From: Lumbricus rubellus
Taxonomy: Eukaryota; Annelida; Clitellata; Crassiclitellata; Lumbricidae
DNA: 64,000 nt
Reading direction: 5' to 3'
Assembly (NCBI GenBank): GCA_945859605.1
Contig: OX243816.1
Coordinates: forward strand, 40,723,325-40,787,324
The notes under the pieces are model-generated. The model was not told where the DNA came from and made no database searches. It saw only the letters and a program-made list of their open reading frames with translations. Shown here in pieces: positions 1 to 11,774 of the stretch (position 1 is its first letter; each line of letters starts with the position of its first letter). Both the position numbers and the translations under genes were made by a program.

Positions 1-644
1 TAAGTACCTTATAATACACCTACCTAAGCAAGGGAGAAGAAACTACAGTCGACATTCAGATAGAAGGCAAAGGGATAGAACAGGTCAAGGAATTTTGCTA
101 CCTGGGAAGCTTGATGACAACGGATGCTAAATGTCATAAGGAAATCAGAAGGAGGATTGCAATGGGAAAAGAGGCATTTACGAAAAGAGGAGAACTACTA
201 CGAGGAAAGCTAAACAGAAGTCTCAAGAAACGAATGATAAAAACACTGGTGTGGAGTGTGGTGTTGTATGGTTCCGAAACCTGGACCATGAGAAAAGAAG
301 ACATAAAGAAAATCGAAGCGTTTGAAATGTGGACGTGGAGAAGAATGGAGAAGATCAGCTGGACGGAACACAGAACAAACGAGGAAGTGCTGGAAAGGGT
401 AGGAGAGGAAAGAACAATGATAAAAACAATCAGAGAAAGGAATAAGAATTGGATAGGGCATATGCTAAGAGGAGACAGTCTGGTGAAAACGGTGTTAGAA
501 GGACAAATGGAGGGGAAACGAACAAGAGGAAGACCCCGACAGATGTTGCTGGACACGTTGATGACAAGGATGGGATATCAGAGACTAAAGGAGAAGGCCC
601 AGCGGAGGGAAGAGTGGCGACATTGGACAGCCGAACCTGCCTAG
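1..644 (+). mobile_element. LINE-type reverse transcriptase C-terminal fragment
   Basis: An open frame runs from about position 15 to a TAG at 642-644; no ATG is needed because the fragment enters from the left edge. It reads FCYLGSLM, then KEIRRRIA, LYGSETWT and RGRPR. These are typical of the end of the RT and the C-terminal tail of non-LTR (RTE/CR1-like) ORF2 proteins. The catalytic RT core is upstream of the window, and an in-frame stop lies at 12-14, so the copy is truncated or decayed. A short GAA run (655-670) follows the stop, consistent with a simple 3' tail. The clade is not certain. Confidence 0.8.
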
Positions 645-1005
645 GGGCAGAGAACCAGAAGAAGAAGAAGCGTATTCAAGCAAGTGTTAGGGCCTACAGC
701 ATTTGATCACATGAATTCGGAATCCCATGGAATGGCGAATAGCCTATTACGAAGCTAAAAATACACGTTTACCAGTGCAGGATTATACAGAATTTTTTAA
801 AAATATGATTATGCTATATAGGCCTATGTAGTAGTATCAGTGCATGGCGTAGACAAGAGAGTTTGGGAATAAAAAAAACCATTGGCTAAGGAAAAAACTT
901 TTAAAGGTTATTTATCCACTTATATAAGAAAAACAAGCATCCGGCCATAAAAAAACATCAGAAATTCCTGGCCACGCCACTGTGTAGTATGGAGTAGATT
1001 GGATC
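645..1005. other. Gene-free stretch
   Basis: AT-rich DNA between the LINE fragment and a MITE. I see no ORF, RNA gene or clear repeat. Confidence 0.6.
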
Positions 1006-1007
1006 TA

Positions 1008-1459
1008 GGGTAGTCCCAAAATCACGGTCAAAAAGTGAAAAAATCACGGCCTACTTTTGCAAAAATGCAAAAATTCACGGCACCGTGATTCACGGTGCCG
1101 TGAAATTTTTTCAGTCACAATTTCTGTATTAAGTCGATTTTTATTTTTAAATTTAGCATAAACGAGTATTTATGAATGAATAGGCCTATTCACTTGTCAG
1201 CGACGTTATTCACTCCCCAAAACAGAAATTCATACATTAATTTAATGGTTCCGCACAGAAAATCTTAGATGAATTTAATGGTTCCGCGCTGTTTTTGGTC
1301 GTGGGCGCCATTTTTGACGTGTTTTTATTTTTAAAAAGTGCTGAAAATGTGAAAAATCACGGAAAATCACGGCAAACAGCGAAATTCACGGAAATCACGG
1401 CAAACGGCAAAATTCACGGTTTCCGTGATTTCCGTGAATTCGTGATTTTGGGACTACCC
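1008..1459. mobile_element. MITE with TA target-site duplication
   Basis: Terminal inverted repeats: GGGTAGTCCCAAAATCACG on the left and its complement on the right, each bounded by TA (1006-1007 and 1460-1461). There is no coding capacity. The interior is built from CACGG/CCGTG motifs in both orientations, including a palindrome near 1076-1102, so most of the element could fold back. The TA duplication fits a Tc1/mariner-type superfamily, but no transposase remains. Confidence 0.8.
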
Positions 1460-1461
1460 TA

Positions 1462-2571
1462 ATTGGATCCAATTATTTGACCAGGGTCTATGACAACAGA
1501 GGCCGCTACCCAGGACAGCAATTTGCTCGGCATATTACAGCACTTATGAGCAAGGTACTAGACCAATTATAGTATAAATAAATGATCGGCTATTTATACT
1601 GTGACTGTATTGTCCAACGAAATCTCGTCGATACAGTAGAGTAGAGCTCGGTTTACTTTTATTTTACCGAAGCATGCATTCGGGCTTCGTGGCGTTGTCC
1701 CTTACGGGCTACCGTAGTGTCTTCACTGTTGTCAATGGCCGTTGCGCAGGACGCCGCCATTTTTCTCTGTTTGTGTTTAGGGTTGGGCTAACTAACCCTG
1801 ACTCGCCTAATAATTGTTAAGGTCCCCTGGCTATCAAGTTTTAACGATGCCATGGTGTTACTGTTAGGTATAATAAGGCAAAATGAAGGTACGGGCATTG
1901 ATTAGAAATTTGGTTAAATAATAGATTCGCGAGAACGGAAAATGGAATAGCGTGCCGCGCTCGAGGATTTATCAACACGAAATATCTATAGACACTCGAG
2001 GAGACGATAATAATTCCATGAATAAGGCATCCCTAGTATTACAGTTGTGACATAAGTATCGGTCGAACGACCTTTATATTCTGCTTCTGAACAGAACTCT
2101 GCGTTTTAGATCATGTTGCATGTGAGTATGTACTACTGTTACTTATATTACTTCAGTTTTTATTTATTTCAGTAATGCCCGTCAACTGATACTATGAATC
2201 TCCAAGCTAATTCTCTTTAATTTTTAAATCTGCAAAGTATATATCTGTAAATCTGCAAAGGATGTCTTAAGCTACCGAGTAGATAGTTCAACTCATGCCT
2301 CTGTGATGTGTTAATCTTCACCATTCAGCCAACCAGCTCTTTCTCACTAAGGACAATAGTTGAATTAACTTAATGATTGCAATTTTTTAATCCATGCTCA
2401 CGTATACTGATAGAACGACATCAGAATTGAAGAATTTTTTTTGATCCTCTCTCTGAGGGGTAAAAGAGTTGACGATAGTTTCAAATAAACTAGGGTGAAC
2501 GTGTATTTTAGCATCGTAAATTATTCGCCATTGCATGCGTATCAGCATTAGTCGAGTACACGTCGGATTGA
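1462..2571. promoter_or_regulatory. Candidate promoter / 5' non-coding region of the TOGARAM1-like gene
   Basis: A CpG-containing patch at about 1610-1830 includes GCCGCCATTTTT (1753-1764), a match to the YY1 motif that sits near the start of many TATA-less animal promoters. A splice-acceptor-like pyrimidine tract ending TTTTAG lies at 3411-3416, 62 bp before the start codon. A non-coding first exon here, spliced to about 3417, is therefore plausible but unproven. Nothing else was recognised in this stretch. Confidence 0.35.
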
Positions 2572-2579
2572 CGAAAAAG

Positions 2580-2886
2580 GGTAAAAACGCACACTGCGTG
2601 CCCGTACTCCAAACAATATGGCTGCCAACGAATGCAATAAAATTAGAGCGCGACCTATAGACGATATCGCAACATGCATCCCAACATGCAAAACGTGAGG
2701 GTCGGTTAGGGCTCAGGTTAGGCGTCGTGAGGGTCGGTTAGGGTTAGTTTTAGGGTTAGTGCAGTCATTCTGCTGAAATTGAAGCTGAATTGATGAACAA
2801 TGTCGTCTCCTGTCGCGCTCTAATTTTATTGCATTCGTTGGCAGCCATATTGTTTGGAGCTCGGGCACGCAGTGTGCGTCTTTACC
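2580..2886. mobile_element. hAT-like MITE with 8-bp target duplication
   Basis: A 307-bp element with long inverted arms of about 75 bp; the left arm includes CAATATGGCTGCCAACGAAT and the right arm its complement. Termini are GGTAAA...TTTACC. It is flanked by perfect 8-bp duplications CGAAAAAG (2572-2579 and 2887-2894), the hAT hallmark. The loop (2699-2760) contains GGTTAGGG-type telomere-like repeats. No ORF. Confidence 0.85.
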
Positions 2887-2894
2887 CGAAAAAG

Positions 2895-3150
2895 TTATGT
2901 CTAAACAGAAGTCGGATTGATGAAAGTAATTTCTATTGAGATAGAAGAGGTATTTATGAAAACAATCTTGCTGAAATTGAAGCTGGATTGACGAACAATA
3001 ATTTTAAATTAAATAAAAGTTTTATTGATGAAAAATATTTGCTGACGAAATAGAAGAGGGATTTATGAAAGTAATTCTTGCCTAAACAGAAGCTGGATCG
3101 ATGAAAAGGATTCTCACCAAACTAGAAGTTGGACTGATTAAAAATAACAA
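2895..3150. repeat. Degenerate tandem repeat (GAAGCTGGATTGATGAAA-like)
   Basis: Imperfect copies of a unit of about 40-50 bp containing GAAGCTGGATTGATGAAA, each followed by an ATTCTTGCT-like block. Related copies recur at 33640-33960 in intron 9, so it is a dispersed family. Confidence 0.6.
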
Positions 3151-3410
3151 TGCTGCAGCGAGCGAATAATTTGCGATACTAAAATACACATTTACCTAAA
3201 CTAGACATCTATCAGCTGCCATCCGATCATCATACTAATCAATATGATCAGCATCTATGAGATTCCTAATGGTGCTATATAAACGTTAGAAAAAATACAT
3301 ACACAGTTAATGCATAGACTTACGCTAAGGTAAGGGATACGGCATAACGTGTTTGACAAATGTTATGAGATTTCATTGTCTTTTTTTATAACGTTGATTA
3401 TCTTGTCAAC

Positions 3411-3478
3411 TTTTAGATCGGTAGCAAGAACACATTAGTAGCTATCATCGAGTAAATTGGACGAAGCAGCAATAGGAC
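3411..3478 (+). promoter_or_regulatory. Candidate 5' UTR splice acceptor and leader before the start codon
   Basis: A T-rich tract followed by TTTTAG (3411-3416) resembles a 3' splice site. The 62 bases after it lead to GACATGG at the predicted start. A 5' UTR intron is an inference. Confidence 0.35.
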
Positions 3479-5260
3479 ATGGATGAGACCGAGCTGCTTC
3501 TATACCTGGATGATCCAAGCTACAACAAGAGAGAACAGACACTAGACCAACTTCGAAAGGCCGTTCGCAGCAGCGGCGGTGGCAGCCAGCGCCGACTGCC
3601 GTTCAGCAACCCAGTGACCCTCTTCCGAAGCCTCTCTCCCGCTCTTTCCGACACCGGCTGGGAGACAAAGTACCAGTGCATCAAGCTCATCAGCGAGCTG
3701 GTTCCGGTCCTCGGCGACGACCTCGATAAGTGCATGCAGCTCGTTCTGCCGCAGCTCGTCTCGCTGCTCGCTCACTCGAAGGTCACGCTGAGCAACGCGG
3801 CGAGCCAAGCGCTCAACGCGTACGCAAACTACACGTACGACTTCCAGCTCGTCCTGCACGGCATCATACGGCACGGCATCGAAGCGAGGGACACGACGAT
3901 CAAGAAGTCGGTCATCAAGAGCATTTCGTTTCTGCTCACCGACGACCACAAGGACCGGAACCTCGCGGCGCTCGTCGAGTCGCTCGTCGAACGACTCTGC
4001 GACAACAGCGTCGTCGTCGACAACGACGTGCAGGAGTCGATCCAGTTCGCGCTCGAGAAGATCGCCGATCTCGTCGGGCAGGACAGATTCGACGCCTACT
4101 TCGACGGTCTTTCCGATGCCCTCCGCGAACGTTACCACCGGCTCGTCGGCAGGGAGGGGTCGGACGGAAATGCCGACGAAGGGCGTTATCGTTCCGAGCT
4201 CATGCGCAGTGGGAGCCGGAAATGGAGAGCGGTCTCGGAGTCGAATTCCACGAGCTCGCTGAGCCGACACGCGTCTTTGGATTCGAACGCGGCGATGATG
4301 TACGGTGTCATTCCGGAGAGTATCGTCGCGAGATTGGGCGAGGAGAACAGCGCGACGGATCAGATCAAGGCGATCGAGGAGATGAAGAGGGTCGTGCGAG
4401 ACCCGCGTCACTTCAACGCCCTGCTTCCGCATCTCACCGCTTTCTTCGACTTTCTCAAGAAGCTTCTCGACGACAAGTCGGGCATTGTCTCGAAGACGAT
4501 CATGGCGCTCGAGATCGTCGACATGCTCGTGGATCGACTCGGCGTTTCGGTGGAGGACCACCTGCGACAGGTGTGCACCGCGCTCACGAAGCAGATGCCG
4601 GAGACGAACATCTCCGTGCGTTCGCTCGTCGTTCGCATCGCGTTGCGTCTCATGCAGACGCTCCCGCCGAGAACCGTCCTCCCGGTCCTGCTCGAGAACC
4701 TGTCGCACAAGAATTTCCACGCGCGACAGGTGACGCTCAACATCGTCATCGCGTCGCTTCTCACGCATCCGAGCAACGATTTCGACCTGGGGAAACTCTG
4801 CCAGGCGCTCGTCTACACGCTCATCGACCCAAAGAAACTCGTGCGGCAGGCGTCGCTCGAGTGCTTCGCGGTCATCGCTCAAGCGATGGGAACCGGGAAG
4901 CAGCAGCAGCTCATCGCCGCGGTCGACTCGCTCGAGCAGACGGCGGATGCCGACGGTGTCATGGCCGCCGTTCAAGCACGACTCGCAAGGCGGCAACTCC
5001 CGACGTTTTCCGACAACGCTGTCGAGTACGCGACTCAGGCCGCGCTGAACGCGAGTCGGGATGGAAGTGGTGGCGGAGGAGGAGTCCAGATGATGGTGGA
5101 CATCGACTGGATCCTGTCCGGGTCGAACAGTTCGTTTCCGTCCGGACGACCGGGTCCGTGGGATTCCTTCGACAAGCAGAGCGTGTCCAGCGGTTCATCT
5201 GGCAGGATCTGGACGCGGGTGTCGTCCGAGGATCTGCTGCAGCAGAGTAAATATGCCGAG
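3479..5260 (+). CDS. TOGARAM1: TOGARAM1-like exon 1 (TOG1 and TOG2)
   Basis: Encodes residues 1-594 in one uninterrupted exon. The start is GACATGG at 3479. TOG1 is a HEAT-repeat array to about residue 220, with [20 protein letters not shown] near its end. TOG2 starts at [13 protein letters not shown] (residue 275) and ends near [17 protein letters not shown]. The donor is GAG|GTAGGT at 5261. The exon is far more GC-rich than its flanks, especially at third positions. The reading frame stays open past the donor to a stop near 5326, which could give a short product if intron 1 is retained. Confidence 0.93.
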
Positions 5261-8200
5261 GTAGGTCACGCATTCACGGTGCTCGGTCCTTTCTCTAGAC
5301 GTCTTACCCATGGCTGCTTTTATTGAAATTTTTAGAACAGCACAACCCATTCTTTCCCTTCCCGTCCTTCTTGGTAAATGGCTCCCAATCGGATGTCAAT
5401 GACCTCTTTAAAACTATTTTTCACTGCACAGAAGTGCTTCTACAACTGCACAGATCCATCTAGAACTGCACATCTTGTGTAGAGCTGCACACTAAAAACC
5501 CTGATCCTACCAAACTAAGTCCTGCTTACCAGTGTGAGAATTGTAGAGAAATAACTGCGTGGGGGTAAAATGCTGATTTAGGTGGAGTTGGGGTGTGCAA
5601 TGAAGACTTTATTATGAGCTTTTAAGAATGACTAGGGGGCAGCTGAACCCCAATCCCCTGGCAAATTTCACCCTGTGCTGTGTGTCCTGCCTCCTTCATG
5701 GCATATGACCTGCTGCTCATATTTACTTCTACCATTGCATTTTAATCCGCTCTGCAGACATTTCCAAGAAGAGAAATAGAAGAACAGTCCCTTAATTTAT
5801 CGTGATGCATACCCATAAGTGTGAAGTGTTAGCGACTTCACTTTCTCAGTCTTAGCATGTGATGGTGTGTGTGGTCAGTCCTCTCCCTCGCTGTCTCATC
5901 TTCCAATCAACAGTGTAGGGTAAGCGTACTCATTATAGCAAAAGATGACCATGCAGATGGAGCAGATATCTCGAAACAGATTTCTGCCCTGTGGCAGTAC
6001 TTCAAGTACTTGATTATAAATGCAATTGTTTAGGCCAGTTAGGCAACCATGCATCTGTGCAGGGCACCGAATAGGCGCTGTACAAACTTATTGTGAAGCT
6101 CTTACACTCGCTTGTTCATTAGATATACCGAGTAATAAATTTAAGTTTATAACCATACCTTTTCAATAGGTATCTTTACCTGTTGGCTGTTCAACATGTT
6201 TACCTATTCTTCTTTTCTTAAAAAACCTGTTCAGTGAATATATATTACCTCATATTAACTTCTGCACTATTCTTAAGTACTTTGCCTGTTCTTTGAACTA
6301 TTACCCTACTTTTTTATCAGCTCAACAGCTTGCTGCTCTGGTATTTTTCACTTCTTCAGAAAGCTCTTAGCATTGCAAGAGTGCTTCAGTATTCAGCTAT
6401 GTCTCAATATCTGTGTGTGTAAAGTTTGCATTGCTTCATAGAGGTTCTCCTATTATAGTACTTTAATCTTTATGATTGTCCATGGAAGAAACATGCATGC
6501 ACGCACGTAGATTTGCCAGCATAGGATACTTGCATACATGCGCACGTACACATACGATACATGTACCAAAGAATACATTGTATAGGATAACGAGGACACC
6601 GCGGTGTAACCTTATTTATCTGGATAGATGTCATTGATCACTGTCTACTTAGTACAGGCTGATAAATTCAGAATTTTTGGGATAACTGAATTGAACAGAT
6701 TGGCTTATTGATTCTTCCTTGAATTATTTGGAATGCCTTTGCATACTTTGATCAACATCTATATTCTATATGCATCTATGTGTGTTGTCCGTATATATGT
6801 ATGCATGTATACTGTATAGCTTTATAGATTATTTATGTATATATCTCTGTATCTGGTCATTTATGTAGCACCTTTAAGTACCTTCAAAGGTGCTGTTGCA
6901 TGTATAGAAGCTGTAGAAAAGTCCAGGGAGATGTCGTGGGAGGGGGGGGATTTGTCCAGTTTCCAGATAGAAGAAGCTGTCACGCATGTGTTATTTCATT
7001 GTGTCTGTCTGTAAGTACATGTATGTGTATGTATGCCTATGCATTAGTGTATGCAGAGTGCAGAGTGTGTATGACACTGTATGTATGTTTTTTTATATAT
7101 GTGTATTGGTGTCTGTCTGTCTGTTCGTGAGTGCTGCGTGTGTGTGTGCGTGTGTGCGTGCGTGTGTGCGTGCGTGTGTGCGTGCGTGCGTGTGTGCGTG
7201 CGTGTGTGTGTGTACTTTTATGCGTGCCACGATCCAAAACAGAACTTGAATCAAGTTGCACGTAAGTTTCTCTCGATTATCTGGTGTTGCACAAGGCACA
7301 AATTGATCAGTGCACTAAGTGACTGGTCCCGTGCTAAGATGTCATGTCCCCTTCGTCCCCCCCTCCACCTCCACTGTCCTTGCTCCTACCAGAGATCAAA
7401 CCTGCGCAGCCTACATTACAAGACAAACACACACCCATCAATATAGCTAGACTGCATGCATTCATGTATGTATATATATATGTATATATGTGTGTGTGTG
7501 TATATATATGTGTGTGTGTGTATATGTATATATACAGGTAATGCATATAATGTGTATATATAAAGGTATATACACGGTGTCCCAATTGAACTGAGCCCCT
7601 TTTTGTTTTGGCGATGTATCTGTTAATTCTAAATGAAACTCTGTGAAATTTCAGAGAAGGTAAGAGGGATAAATTATCAATGTTTCCTGAAAATTTTATC
7701 CAATTCTGCGAATAGAGCCCGAAGTTATGCACATTCAAATTTGGACAAAGGAAATTGTAAGTTTCCAACATGTAAAAGATAGGAAATTATTGCTTGCAAC
7801 TGCACGCCTTACTTTATAAATTAATAAATATTTCCGTCATATTTCCGTCATTTCCATGTTAGGGGACAATAACAAAAATGGTTTTCTGCAAAGATTAATT
7901 TGGGTTTAATAAACAATTTAATAGAAGAAAAGCATTACGTTGCAAGAGATTTTTAAAGGAATTTCTAAAAGAAACGGGCCCATCGCAGCCTTATGAAACT
8001 CGCATACGCGTGACGTTCATCAGTGATCACTTCAAACAGCGAAATGTCGAAGAATGGAATCGTTTTGATTAAAGAGATTGTTGACAATGCAATCAATGAA
8101 TGGCGAAATCGCCTTAGAGCATGCATTCGAGCTAATGGAGGACATTTGAACATCAGTTTTGAAGAACAGCGCTAACACTAATTTCCTATCTTTTACATGT

Positions 8201-11200
8201 TGGAAACTTACAATTTTAGTTGCTCAAATTTGAACGTGCATAACTTTGGACTTTGTTCGTAGAATTGGATAGAATTTTCAGGAAACATTGATAATTTATC
8301 CCTCTTACATGCTGTGAAATTTTATAGAGTTTCATTTAGAATTGACAAGTATATCGCCAAAACAAAAAGGGGCTCACTTCAATTGGGACACCGTGTAGTG
8401 AGTTCGTGTACTTGTATATAATGGCATAGTCTGTGCTTACTTGATCATATGTGTGTTCCTGTGTGCCAGTATAATCCTCCTACATATAGGTACATGTACC
8501 ACGAGCTGTTTCTACATGTGTATATTATGTATATAATTATGGTAGTTATGTATGTGTTTATATGCATGTATGTATAAATGTATATTATGTATGATTGATT
8601 ACGTATATTATGTATATGTATGTTTGTCTGTATACTGCATATATTTATTTAAAATCGTATAACCTTGTGCTAGTGATTCCTACCCAAACCTACCAACACA
8701 GGTGTAAAGTTTATCGGTGAGAGCCATTAGCAACTATATTTACCTGGCCATAAAGGTGATTCTTGTGGCCGCATTACCACCTCCCGCAGAGGCCATTTGC
8801 ACCGTCACTCTTCGACCAACCCCACTCCTCTGCACTTCACCCAATGACACTCTACCCCCCCCCCCCCCCCCACACACACACAGACACACCTACCAGCGCC
8901 GTTGACATCCAGTAGCTGGTCAAACCCAATAGGTGTACTGGATTGTACAGGGCTTCTGACCATTCTCAAGTGAACTTGGGCAGAATACAAAAGCCTAGCA
9001 CACTGTTGTAATTTGTAGCCTGTAGGTTAACTATCCTCTTACCCATGGGTCCCTACCGGGGATACAGCTGAGTTTAATCAACCGGGAACCAGCATTTTCC
9101 TCTGCACATATTCCCCGGACATGTTCCCTCGGACAGTTACCCCTCATCATTTTGACTAGGACATTTACCCTACTCATGATCATAAGTTATTGCAGGAGTC
9201 GAATTTAACTGTCGGCAGCCATGCAAGGCGTCCATCACGTCCTACTACTCAATTTACCAACACCATCTGCCGAATGGAAGGTTGAGTGGACCTTTTTGGG
9301 AGGTTAGTGGGAACCAATCCCGCATCCCTGCGCTCTTCATGTTAGATTGTTTGCCAATGATCTAAGTCCCTCCCATGAGTGTCTAGTCCAGGTTGCACTG
9401 GAGCAGGACTTATACTCTCGCCTAAGTCTGTATGTACTTTTTTAAGACTAAAAATCTGAGTGTAGTGTGACACGCAAAAATTGACGCCGAGCCGAGATTC
9501 GGTAAAACTCGACTAACAAGCTGCTGATAATGACAACTACTGCCAAGTTGAGAACTTGTGTATGATAGGTCTGCCAATTTTTAAATCAACGCCAATTTTT
9601 AAATCAACGCCAATTTTTAATGCAGCGTCGAATTTTTAACGCGTAGTCTCATTTTAATGCAACGTATCCGTGAACGAGGCCTATTTTTAAAAACTGCATT
9701 ACATCGCTGAGTTCAATTGGAAGATCATGGTCTGTTGGTGATTACTTCTGGCAATCAGCTGCATTGGCTTCCAGTTTGTTAGAGCACTAATCTTGGAGTA
9801 GATTGGTTCCAGCCTCCTCTGAGATGAGTATACTGTGTATGAATCATGTGGAAACCTTCGTTCGCAGTTGTATCATCGCCATCAAATGAGGCTTGAACAT
9901 GGGTACCTAAGGCAGTAAGTATGTTCTTTATTACTCCACTATGGTTCATAAAAGGTCCACTCAGCCTTCCATTTGGCAGTTAGTGTTGGTAAACTAAATA
10001 GTAGGACGTTATGGGAACCTTGCATGGCTGCCAACAGTTGAATTTGACTCATGTGATAACGTGTTATCGTCCTTCCATACTAGGTTATGTGAGTGTTTAA
10101 AAAAATGTTAATAATTATTATCACTATAATGCATCAAAATAATCATTGGTAATAAAAGATGCAAAGTAATGCATGTGCAGACCTGTTTTGGCACATTAAG
10201 AATTGCATATTAATGATTTATTGAAGTTATTGGTCACCTTAATTAGGATTTATTCACTCTGTTAGTCATTTTAATTAGGATTTGTTCACTCTATTGGTCA
10301 TCATAACATTTTAGGATTTATTCACTCTACAGGTCACTAATTGCCATTAACTGCAATTGTAATTAAATTTATTAAATGCATTTGTAGTTTGCAGCTGGAA
10401 TGAAATTTATAGTAAATAATAAATGTAGAGAGCTGGAACATTTTTAGGCTCCATCAGGCACGGTCCCTTTGATGCACGGTCCCTTTGATGCACGGTCCCT
10501 TTGACGCACGGTCCCTTTGAAGCTACTCGGCCCTTTGTCCAACTGCCTCGTTTGTCCGCTTTGTTAATCCAAACCTGCATATATAATTACCGGTATGCAT
10601 TATGGACATTGTGTGTCCGAGACATGGGTGTGTGTGTTAGCATGGGCGTCCGCAGAAATTTTTCTAGGGGGCGCAAACTTTTAAATAGGCCTAATTGTCG
10701 CATGGTCGACAGATCTAAATTTAACGAGTGACAGTTTGAATTTCCATATTACCATGAGAGAATCCTATAGTTTACCTATACGTTATGCGCCCAAAGGCGG
10801 TTTAACTTGTAGAACGAATCGATAATCACATTGAAAATTGCGTTGTAACAATCACAACCAAATAATCTACATTTATGTGCAACTATGCGAAAAATCCAGG
10901 GGGGCGCACTTGCGCCCCCTTGCGCCCCGCTGCTGACGCCCATGTGTGTTAGTGTGTGTTTGAGTGCTTGTTGGTGTAGGTGTAAGCGTACGTGTATGTA
11001 TACTATTTTATATGTGTCTTTGTTAATATGCGTTAGGCTTTATATGAATATGGATGTATGTAAATTTATATGAATATTATATTAATTATAATTATGATTG
11101 TGATTATATAAATTATGTATACATATGTTACAATGAAAGTGTATTTCGGGTGTTATGTGTATTTCTTAGGAATTGCATATGTATTATGTATACTCTTGGA

Positions 11201-11724
11201 CATGTGTATAATGAGTATAAATGTATATATTGAACCCTAGGTAACATTAAAATTTTATTGGGATATGCGTATCTTTTTCAGCAGGGATTGGGTTGGAAGT
11301 GCTCCTGAGAAGTAACCTTGATGGGGCACTATGTAAATCTCTGTAATGAATGAATGAATCAATCAGTCAATCAATCAATGAACACATATACACCCTGTAT
11401 ATACACATTCACTGTCACACACGCATACATGTGCACACACACTCACACCCACGCACACACCGGTATAAAATATACATGTACCTAGCCTATGCACATAAGC
11501 CAATTATTATTAGTGATGTGTGTATGCATAGCATGTATCGGAAGCATAATGTAGTCGGCTGCTATTGTGTTTAATGAAATTGATGATAAGCAACCTGCTG
11601 CAGCAGCCTATCTGCTGATGCAATCAATCTTTGAGAGAAAGGTCTTGGTCTGCAGTGCTGCCTCTACTGCTGCTGCTGCTGCTGCTGCTTGCTGCTGCTA
11701 CTGCTGCTGTTGTTGTTGCTGCTG

Positions 11725-11774
<50 letters not shown>

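Noticed and set aside
3542..4996. 484-codon minus-strand ORF opposite exon 1
   Set aside because: Shadow of the GC-rich TOG exon; its composition mirrors the sense codons and it shows no domain.
3730..5250. 506-codon plus-strand ORF in another frame of exon 1
   Set aside because: Arginine/alanine-rich overlap frame produced by GC-rich codons of the real frame.
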